From positions 6,022,723-6,035,514 of the forward strand of contig CP070771.1 of assembly GCA_020345785.1 (NCBI GenBank): a DNA stretch of 12,792 nt. The letters are read 5' to 3'. Positions 7,262 to 12,588 of the stretch are shown in pieces. The notes beneath the pieces were generated by a model. It was not told the origin of the DNA. It was given only the letters and a program-made list of their open reading frames with translations, and searched no databases. This stretch comes from Desulfobacterales bacterium (lineage in GTDB: Bacteria; Desulfobacterota; Desulfobacteria; Desulfobacterales; JAFDCJ01). The position numbers were made by a program, and so were the translations under genes. Position 1 is the first letter of the stretch; every line of letters begins with the position of its first letter.

Positions 7262-7672
7262 TTCGAAATTTCTCCAGGAATGTTGCAGCTTCGGCGAAAC
7301 CCTGATTCTGTGGGCCCCTGCGATACACCGATTTTTTTGACAGGATTATGTTTTTTACCGGTTGTACGCGAGCATGTCAATATCCATCCTGGGACAAAAT
7401 TGGGGTTGCACCGAAAAGAATTGCCGAGTTCCGTTCTCAATCAAAGCGGTAGACGGTCAGCCGATCGAAAACCTTGACCTTGCCGGTGTCGGTATGCACC
7501 CGGGATTTCCTCTCTTAAAGATGGATCAATAAAAAGTGATTTAAGCAGCAATAGCAGTTGGACAACTTATAGAAAATCATTTATAAGTAGTGCACGGGGG
7601 AGGAGATCTGCGATTTTTGGCTTTCTAGTTCGATATTATCAGCGATCTATTTTCTTTCATGGACATCCGGTT

Positions 7673-7898
7673 CCTCATATGAAACTTCATCTGATCTGTG
7701 GTTATTTTTGGTTGGAATTAATGCCGGGTGGGAGTGGTTTTCAACCACGATTATAGATGCTTGCCCGACCAAGTTCATCGCGGTTGAAAACCGCTCCCAC
7801 AACCTCTTTAAACAGTGTTCAGACACCAAAAAAAGTTTCATCTTCGATCAAACTAGCCGCACTAAAATATAATCTTCGGCGGCCAACGGCTGGGCTGA
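7673..7898. repeat. Diverged direct repeat, copy 2 (flanks DUF3604 gene)
   Basis: The same three anchors as copy 1 occur in the same order: the ATGAAACTTCATCTGA-type segment at 7673-7694, GATCAAACTAGCCGC at 7846-7860 and CTTCGGCGGCCAACGGCTG at 7874-7892 with its extension to 7898. A 9-bp inverted pair, ATGAAACTT (7679-7687) and AAGTTTCAT (7833-7841), brackets the variable middle, which holds the REP-like pair. Confidence 0.7.
7728..7800. repeat. REP/BIME-like inverted pair
   Basis: Two 24-nt units face each other: GTGGGAGTGGTTTTCAACC... at 7728-7751, and the complement of GTGGGAGCGGTTTTCAACC... at 7777-7800. They match at 22 of 24 positions with a 25-nt spacer. Each unit is itself a small palindrome (GCGGTT/AACCGC around TTC or GAA). 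This is the layout of bacterial interspersed mosaic elements built from REP sequences. No RAYT-type transposase gene is in the window. Confidence 0.75.
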
Positions 7899-7923
7899 CA
7901 CCTGACACCTGACACCTGAAACA
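7896..7923. repeat. Heptamer array TGACACC
   Basis: Three exact TGACACC copies (7896-7916) are followed by TGAAACA (7917-7923). It is the reverse complement of the GGTGTCA array at 4395-4422 and directly abuts direct repeat copy 2, just as the TGAAC array abuts copy 1. Confidence 0.85.
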
Positions 7924-8001
7924 GATTAAACGGACCGCGAATTAATTAAAGGCAAAATTGAAATATTACCTTTTCACTGAGACAAAAAAGGAGGAGAGGA
8001 T

Positions 8002-8733
8002 ATGATGATCAATAAAGTATCGGCCGCAGCCCTGCTTTTTTCGTTCCTGCTGGTGTTATCATGCGTTTCCAAAAGCAAGTATGTCGAACTTGAAACTGAA
8101 CTGAATAGTACCGGCGCCGAATTGGCAGAAAACCAAAAAAACCTGGAGACGCTGCAGAATCGCAACCGTATTTTGCTGGACGAAAACGGCCGCCTGATAG
8201 AGGCGATTGAGGCGTTGCGACTTGAATTGCAGCAGGAAAAATTAACCGTTCTGCAAAAAGAAGAGAAGATTTCGGACCTGGATAAGACGCGCCGCGAGAT
8301 TGAAACCAATCTCAAAGAGCAGATTGCGCAAAAGGACATAAAGATCGAGGAAATCGAAGGCCGGTTAAAGGTTACGTTTGTAGATAAGATTCTTTTTGAT
8401 TCCGGCAGTGTGACGATCAAGGATCAAGGAAAACAGGTGCTTTTGAGATTGGCGGAATCCTTCAAGGATAATCAGAATCAGAACATCATCGTCGAGGGCC
8501 ATACCGATGATATGAAGATCGGACCGGCCTTACAGCAAAAATTTCCCACGAACTGGGAGCTGTCAACCGCCAGGGCAACGGCGGTGGTTCGATTTCTGCA
8601 GGAGCAGGGCAATATTGCACCGGAACAATTGACGGCCAGTGGATTCAGTTTTTACAGACCCGTCGCCTCGAATGATTCGGAAGAAGGACGCAGGCAGAAT
8701 CGCAGGATAGAAATCATAATGGTTCCGGAATAA
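8002..8733 (+). CDS. OmpA/MotB-domain outer-membrane lipoprotein with coiled coil
   Basis: The protein is 243 aa. It starts with a lipoprotein signal peptide whose lipobox VLSC ends at Cys21; the +2 residue is Val rather than Asp, consistent with outer-membrane sorting. Residues about 28-122 are a continuous charged heptad-rich segment likely to form a coiled coil. The C-terminal OmpA domain spans about 123-243: ILFDSGS (130-136), VEGHTDD (164-170), FPTNWELSTARA (181-192) and RRQNRRIEI (230-238). D169 and R191 match the pair that binds diaminopimelate in OmpA domains, and the FPTNWELSTARA stretch is MotB-like. It probably anchors the outer membrane to peptidoglycan. AAGGAGGAGAGG directly precedes two ATGs, at 8002 and 8005. 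It appears monocistronic. Confidence 0.92.
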   Translation: MMINKVSAAALLFSFLLVLSCVSKSKYVELETELNSTGAELAENQKNLETLQNRNRILLDENGRLIEAIEALRLELQQEKLTVLQKEEKISDLDKTRREIETNLKEQIAQKDIKIEEIEGRLKVTFVDKILFDSGSVTIKDQGKQVLLRLAESFKDNQNQNIIVEGHTDDMKIGPALQQKFPTNWELSTARATAVVRFLQEQGNIAPEQLTASGFSFYRPVASNDSEEGRRQNRRIEIIMVPE

Positions 8734-8847
8734 CTCCATTCATAAGCCACCGGCTATGCCGCTGAGAATTGAAAAGGTTTTACCGTTACAGGTATAGTAT
8801 TATTTGGTGGTCCAAACTTATGCGATGCCGGTGGCATATGAATGGAG
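8734..8847. repeat. 21-bp inverted repeat immediately after the OmpA-lipoprotein stop
   Basis: The left arm at 8734-8754 (CTCCATTCATAAGCCACCGG...) matches the complement of the right arm at 8827-8847 at 20 of 21 positions. The spacer is 72 nt. The left arm begins at the base after the TAA stop. In the transcript it would form a long stem with a large loop. No U tract follows, so it is not a standard intrinsic terminator. Confidence 0.75.
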
Positions 8848-9298
8848 ATCGAATAAAGAATTTCGGTTCTTTCTAAAATTGAAAACCTGGGCCTCTGGGC
8901 TTGGATTCTTCAATAAGCAATGCATTTTTTTTCGGCTTGACCATAAAATCATTCATAAAGGCTGCAAGACACATTTCCCGGTGACATCCATTCTTGCCGG
9001 CTCTTTTATGACAACTATCGGTAATTGATCAAATCACGACGTCCGTAATCTTTTCGGTGCTTCCAGCCCGTCCACCCAAGGCATCTGATAATCCCCAAAA
9101 GTTCAAATCTTTTATATTGGTGTCTGATCCACTTATCGTTTGCCATACCGGGAGCTTTGGAGGGAAATTGGGGTGTGGAGCGGGTCGAAGTTTTGGAGGA
9201 TGGATAAAATAAAATTCCATTCATGTCATCCGATACCGTGCATCGACCGTCTAAATAAATAGGAAGGTGAAAATATCTCGGAGAGGAAATCAATAGCA
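8734..9298. other. 565-bp intergenic region, no clear gene
   Basis: Apart from the inverted repeat at 8734-8847, I see no convincing gene or RNA. A minus-strand reading frame at 9220-9029 has protein-like composition (ISGSDTNIKDLNFWGLSDA) but no ribosome binding site or recognisable domain; it could be a gene remnant or part of a dispersed repeat. No U-tract terminator for the lipoprotein gene is visible. Confidence 0.5.
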
Positions 9299-9523
9299 AT
9301 GACATCGACGCGGTATCAGTTAAATATGAAACCGGTGAATTACTGCGTTCCCGGAATGCTATCCAAGTGCGGCGCAGGCAAGACCTGGCTGGAGCACCGG
9401 CTTTGCCGATTTGCCATTAAATCAGATTTTGTAAACAAATGCATGTATTACAATGGTTTCATGGATGAACATTGTGATTGTTTGGATGCCCAGAGAGACG
9501 CGCTGACAATTGTTGACGAATAA
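9299..9523 (+). CDS. Possible small cysteine-rich protein
   Basis: This 74-aa ORF has an ATG preceded by GGAGAGG at 9280-9286, at a rather long spacing of 12 bases. The product has six cysteines (16, 24, 36, 48, 59, 61) and two histidines (33, 58) in a small acidic/basic background, with no signal peptide or membrane helix. The most striking segment is KCMYYNGFMDEHCDCLDAQ (47-65), where a CDC pair follows a His. Such spacing suggests a metal-binding or disulfide-stabilised fold, but I do not recognise a family. It lies about 140 bp upstream of the thiW promoter on the same strand and is probably transcribed separately. It could still be a chance ORF; the ribosome binding site and cysteine pattern are the only support. 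Confidence 0.5.
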   Translation: MTSTRYQLNMKPVNYCVPGMLSKCGAGKTWLEHRLCRFAIKSDFVNKCMYYNGFMDEHCDCLDAQRDALTIVDE

Positions 9524-9666
9524 ACTTCCGGAACTATGCTCAGCATCAGATCCGCTGCATTATAGAAAACCACGGCGGCCGATTTGGCGTCAACAGCAAG
9601 GCGGGGCAAGAAACGGAAGTCTCATTTGGGCTGTCGAATATTCCGGCCGTTGACCCTCCGAAACGC

Positions 9667-9695
9667 TTGACACATCGACTTTGACCCTATATCTT
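9667..9695 (+). promoter_or_regulatory. Sigma70-like promoter of the thiW operon
   Basis: TTGACA (9667-9672, perfect -35) is followed after 17 bp by TATCTT (9690-9695, four of six). Transcription would start at about 9702, just before the TPP aptamer, which is the expected geometry. Confidence 0.65.
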
Positions 9696-9703
9696 AGCTT
9701 ATA

Positions 9704-9782
9704 ACAGCATCCGGGGTGGCAGAACTGTCTGAGATTATACCCGTTGAACCTGATCTGGTTAATACCAGCGTAGGGATCGATA
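9704..9782 (+). ncRNA. TPP riboswitch (THI element)
   Basis: The sequence carries the diagnostic parts of the thiamine pyrophosphate aptamer in order: CCGGGGTG (9711-9718), a minimal P3 hairpin GGCA-GAAC-TGTC, CTGAGATTATACCC with the pyrimidine-sensing CTGAGA (9729-9734), GTTGAACCTGATCTGG, then AATACCAGCGTAGGGA (9761-9776). The CTGG/CCAG stem and GCGTAGGGA are near-consensus. P3 is at its shortest and P1 is weak (ATCC/GGAT or ATC/GAT), so the exact ends are approximate. It lies just after a promoter and just before an intrinsic terminator, so TPP binding is expected to reduce transcription of thiW and the ECF genes. Confidence 0.95.
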
Positions 9783-9799
9783 TTATAAAATTTCATTTA

Positions 9800-9832
9800 A
9801 AAAAAGCCGTCCCGCGCTGGAACGGCTTTTTT
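9800..9832 (+). terminator. Intrinsic terminator of the TPP riboswitch expression platform
   Basis: A perfect 11-bp stem (AAAAAAGCCGT at 9800-9810 with ACGGCTTTTTT at 9822-9832) encloses an 11-nt loop, and the 3' arm doubles as the U tract. The loop (CCCGCGCTGGA) is complementary to aptamer positions 9765-9775, giving a candidate antiterminator. Confidence 0.9.
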
Positions 9833-9842
9833 ATTTTGATTG

Positions 9843-9858
9843 ATATTGACGTCAATAT
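9843..9858. promoter_or_regulatory. 16-bp perfect palindrome between terminator and thiW
   Basis: ATATTGACGTCAATAT is perfectly self-complementary. It lies 10 bp after the riboswitch terminator and about 40 bp before the thiW start. It could be an operator for a dimeric regulator, or an RNA hairpin (6-bp stem with an ACGU loop) near the ribosome binding site. The function is unknown. Confidence 0.4.
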
Positions 9859-9897
9859 GATCGCCAGAAAACATGGATGACAAAGGGGGGGACAGCT

Positions 9898-10389
9898 ATG
9901 AAAACAAAAGATATTGCACGCGCCGTGATTTTGACTGCAATTGCCGTGGCACTGTCGCCGTTCTTTATTCCGGTAGGCATTTCAAAATGCTTTCCGGCAC
10001 AGCATATGGTGAATGTTCTTGCGGCGGTCCTGCTGGGGCCGGCTTACGCAGTGGGTATTGCCTTTTTGGCTGCGGTCATCAGAAATATTCTCGGACTGGG
10101 AACCCTTTTGGCCTTTCCCGGAGGAATGATCGGTGCGCTTTTGGCCGGACTGGCCTACCGCGCTTTCAAGAATATTTACATCGCCGGCCTGGGAGAAGTC
10201 ATCGGAACCGGGCTGTTGGGGGCCATCGTGAGTGCCTGGATCGTCGGACCGATATTTATGGGTAAATCCATGGCAGTGGCCGCCTTGATTGTGGCATTCA
10301 GCGTCAGCACCCTGGGTGGTACGATCATCGGTATCATTGCCTTGCACCTGCTGCGAAAGGGAAAAATTTGGCACCCGGAATCCGCCTGA
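9898..10389 (+). CDS. thiW: ThiW, ECF transporter S-component for a thiamine precursor
   Basis: This is the 163-aa substrate-binding membrane subunit of an ECF importer. It is almost wholly hydrophobic, with about five or six helices. The signature PVGISKCFPAQHMVNV (25-40) followed by GPAYAVGIAFLAAVIRNILGLGTLLAFPGGMIGALLAG (47-84) is what I recognise as ThiW; comparative genomics of THI regulons has proposed the thiazole moiety (HET) as its substrate. The ATG at 9898 is preceded by an AAAGGGGGGGA tract at good spacing. An in-frame ATG at 9877 would add seven residues (MTKGGTA) encoded by that tract and is less likely. It is the first gene after the TPP riboswitch, so high TPP should shut it off. 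The ATPase gene starts inside its 3' end. Confidence 0.93.
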   Translation: MKTKDIARAVILTAIAVALSPFFIPVGISKCFPAQHMVNVLAAVLLGPAYAVGIAFLAAVIRNILGLGTLLAFPGGMIGALLAGLAYRAFKNIYIAGLGEVIGTGLLGAIVSAWIVGPIFMGKSMAVAALIVAFSVSTLGGTIIGIIALHLLRKGKIWHPESA

Positions 10390-11870
10390 GCAACATACGC
10401 TATCGTTATCCCGGCACCGGATGGGTGTTGGACGGAATCGACCTGTCCGTAAAAAAAGGCGAATATGCCGTTGTATTCGGCGCCAATGGTTCCGGCAAAT
10501 CGACCATCGGATATCTGTTAAACGGCCTGGTGCCGCATTTCTTCGGCGGCACTCTCGAGGGTAACGTCAGCGTGAATGGAGTTGACACGCGGGATGCACG
10601 GGTCTGTGAACTCTTCCACCACGTGGGGCTGGTGCTGCAAAATGCCGAGGCACAGCTATTTAACAGTACCGTTGAAAATGAGATTGCCTTTGGCCTGGAA
10701 AGTTTGGGACTGCCCGCCGCCGACATCCAAAAGAGGATCGGGGCGGTCGCGGACATGCTGCAACTCGACCCTATTCTCGCGCAAGCGCCGCATACCCTAT
10801 CCGGCGGAGAAAAACGATTGGCGGCCATCGCCTCGGTCATGTGTTTGGACCCGTCGGTATTACTGCTGGATGAACCGTTTGGCGATCTCGACTGGAAGAG
10901 CGTCCAGCGGGTCGGTCGCCTGCTTCAGCAAATCCATGGCAGCGGAAAAACCGTCATCGTGATTGAACAGCGATTGGGAAGCTATGTGCAGCATTGCACC
11001 CGCTCTGTGATTACTGCGCAGGGAAAAATCCTGTTTGACGGCAACCGGCAGGATGCGCAGCGCGTGCTGAAAGAAGAGCACCTCGTGCCAAATTACCCGA
11101 TCCGGTCGCAGCGGATTCGCCGCCCGGGCAATGACAGCATATTGCAAATTCAAGGCCTGTCATTTAACATGGGTGCCCGTAGAATTCTCAGCGATGTCAC
11201 CCTTGACTTCAGACGCGGCGAAACGGTCGCGATTGTCGGTGAAAACGGTTCGGGTAAAACCACCCTGATCAAACACTTTAACGGACTGCTGCGGCCGACC
11301 GTGGGCGACGTGATGATTAATGGTCACACAATACGGGACAAATCGCCGGCGCACCTGGCTCAGCTGGTGGGGATATGTTTTCAGAACCCCAACGACCAGT
11401 TTTTTAAATATGCCGTCAAAGACGAAATTTTGACGGGGCCCAAAACCCTCAAGTTAAACAATGCCCAATGGCTTCAGAAGGTTTGCAGCGTGCTGGAGCT
11501 TAACGACTTCTTCGATCGTTCGCCGTACAAACTCAGCGAAGGCGAAAAAAAGCGGGTGGCGATTGCATCCATCATGGCCATGCAACCCGAAATACTCATT
11601 CTCGATGAACCGACCGTCGGTCAGGATGGTCGATTCAAAGAAGCGCTGGCAAGCCTGTTGGGCGTGTTTGAAGACATGGGGGTGAGCATCATCGTCGTCA
11701 CCCACGATTTGGAATTTGCGCAGGCAGTGGCGGATCGCTGGATCGTTTTACACACCGGGCGGGTTGTTGCTGACGGTTCACCCAATCTTTTGCGCCATGA
11801 TCAGCAGTTGATCCGAATGGGCGCGTTGGATCGTCCGGGAGAGTATGAAACAGCATATCATCAACCGTAG
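10368..11870 (+). CDS. ecfA: Fused double ATPase of an ECF transporter (EcfA-EcfA')
   Basis: The 500-aa protein contains two ABC ATPase domains. Domain 1 has Walker A GANGSGKST (38-46), Q91, signature LSGGEKR (144-150) and Walker B VLLLDEP (164-170). Its switch position reads VIEQRL, so Gln201 replaces the usual His. Domain 2 has Walker A GENGSGKTT (291-299), Q339, signature LSEGEKKR (389-396), Walker B ILILDEP (409-415) and an intact His446 (VVTHD). The two halves correspond to the EcfA/EcfA' pair, here joined by a linker around residues 240-255. The start is TTG at 10368, overlapping the last 22 bp of thiW, with AAAGGG just upstream; no ATG or GTG lies before the first conserved strand, so TTG is well supported and translation is probably coupled. 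It energises ThiW through EcfT. Confidence 0.93.
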   Translation: MAPGIRLSNIRYRYPGTGWVLDGIDLSVKKGEYAVVFGANGSGKSTIGYLLNGLVPHFFGGTLEGNVSVNGVDTRDARVCELFHHVGLVLQNAEAQLFNSTVENEIAFGLESLGLPAADIQKRIGAVADMLQLDPILAQAPHTLSGGEKRLAAIASVMCLDPSVLLLDEPFGDLDWKSVQRVGRLLQQIHGSGKTVIVIEQRLGSYVQHCTRSVITAQGKILFDGNRQDAQRVLKEEHLVPNYPIRSQRIRRPGNDSILQIQGLSFNMGARRILSDVTLDFRRGETVAIVGENGSGKTTLIKHFNGLLRPTVGDVMINGHTIRDKSPAHLAQLVGICFQNPNDQFFKYAVKDEILTGPKTLKLNNAQWLQKVCSVLELNDFFDRSPYKLSEGEKKRVAIASIMAMQPEILILDEPTVGQDGRFKEALASLLGVFEDMGVSIIVVTHDLEFAQAVADRWIVLHTGRVVADGSPNLLRHDQQLIRMGALDRPGEYETAYHQP

Positions 11871-11875
11871 AACAT

Positions 11876-11892
11876 CCGGCCATCTTGGCCGG
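11876..11892 (+). other. Stem-loop in the ATPase-ecfT gap
   Basis: CCGGCCA-TCT-TGGCCGG forms a perfect 7-bp stem with a 3-nt loop, six bases after the ATPase stop. No U tract follows, so it is not a full intrinsic terminator. It could be an mRNA processing or stability element that sets ecfT levels. Confidence 0.5.
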
Positions 11893-11922
11893 CACTCTTG
11901 AACTGTTTGAAACGGAAACCAG

Positions 11923-12588
11923 ATGAAGCAAATTGATCCACGAACCAAATTGGCTCTGGGGATAATGGCCATTGCAGGGGTTTTGATCGCCCGACATCCG
12001 GTCACCCTGATGGTTGCAGCCGGCATTGTATTGATCGGTGTGCCTGTGCTGGGATTATGGAAAAGTTATGTCCGAACCTTGCCCCTGACATGGCCCATGC
12101 TTGCAATGGTGTTTATCATCGGGTGGCTGTTCTTCGATTGGAAAGTCGCATCACTTCTCGTCATCCGGCTTTTTGCGCTGTTGACCGTTTCTTTTATCTT
12201 TTTTCGATTGGTCGGCCCTGAGGAAACCGGAGACGCCCTGCAAAAGTGTGGTATTCCGTTTGAAATGGCGTTTATTTTGACGACTGCCATGCGCTATGTT
12301 CCCTTAATCGGGCAGAAAATTCGCAGTATTATCGATGCCCAGCGGTCGCGGGGAATCGATCTAAGGCCACGGGTCAAAAACATCCGTAATTTTATGGCGC
12401 TGCTCATGCCCCTGCTGGTGCAGTCATTGATTCTCTCCGATCAGCTGGCCCTGGCCATGGAATCAAGAGGGTTCGGACGCAAAGGACGCTCGTCGCGCCG
12501 GACATATCGCCTCACGGCCAAAGAGTACGGCATGATGTTCGGATCATTGACCTTGCTGGCTATATTCGCCTGGTGGGAGAGGGGATGA
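11923..12588 (+). CDS. ecfT: EcfT/CbiQ family transmembrane coupling protein of ECF transporter
   Basis: This is the 221-aa scaffold subunit that couples the ATPases to the S-component in the inner membrane. Hydrophobic segments lie at about 10-45, 55-71, 74-95, 112-130, 155-172 and 204-217. The two coupling-helix motifs of the family are present: AQRSRGID (139-146) and AMESRGFG (178-185), the Ala-Arg-Gly motifs that dock into the ATPases. Length is near the lower end for the family. It follows the fused ATPase by 52 bp containing a stable stem-loop, and its ribosome binding site (GGAAACCAG) is weak. With ThiW and the ATPase it completes a self-contained ECF importer under one riboswitch. No ORF with a credible start follows before the window ends. 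Confidence 0.93.
   Translation: MKQIDPRTKLALGIMAIAGVLIARHPVTLMVAAGIVLIGVPVLGLWKSYVRTLPLTWPMLAMVFIIGWLFFDWKVASLLVIRLFALLTVSFIFFRLVGPEETGDALQKCGIPFEMAFILTTAMRYVPLIGQKIRSIIDAQRSRGIDLRPRVKNIRNFMALLMPLLVQSLILSDQLALAMESRGFGRKGRSSRRTYRLTAKEYGMMFGSLTLLAIFAWWERG

Larger units (their letters stand above)
7262..8001. other. 740-bp intergenic region with repeats
   Basis: The region lies between the divergently transcribed DUF3604 and OmpA-lipoprotein genes and must contain both promoters, which I cannot identify with confidence. Features seen: an ACTTATA/TATAAGT hairpin at 7565-7588, direct repeat copy 2, a REP-like inverted pair and a TGACACC heptamer array, each listed separately. No gene is supported; an ORF at 7841-7647 on the minus strand lies over the REP pair and is rejected. 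Confidence 0.6.

Noticed and set aside
7437..7499. 20-codon minus-strand ORF with GTG start and GAGAGGAAA upstream
   Set aside because: The ribosome binding site looks fair, but the peptide (VHTDTGKVKVFDRL...) is too short to judge and is not in frame with the DUF3604 gene; it may be a gene remnant.
7647..7841. 64-aa minus-strand ORF
   Set aside because: It runs through the REP-like inverted pair and a repeat anchor; the apparent peptide (VENHSHPALIPT) is the translation of the repeat.
8804..9028. 74-aa plus-strand ORF beginning with GTG
   Set aside because: Its first part is the right arm of the 21-bp inverted repeat; there is no ribosome binding site and no recognisable domain.
9015..9305. 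Minus-strand ORFs at 9305-9015 and 9220-9029
   Set aside because: Both frames give protein-like stretches, but there is no ribosome binding site, they overlap the start of the small cysteine-rich ORF, and no family is recognised; kept only as a possible gene remnant.
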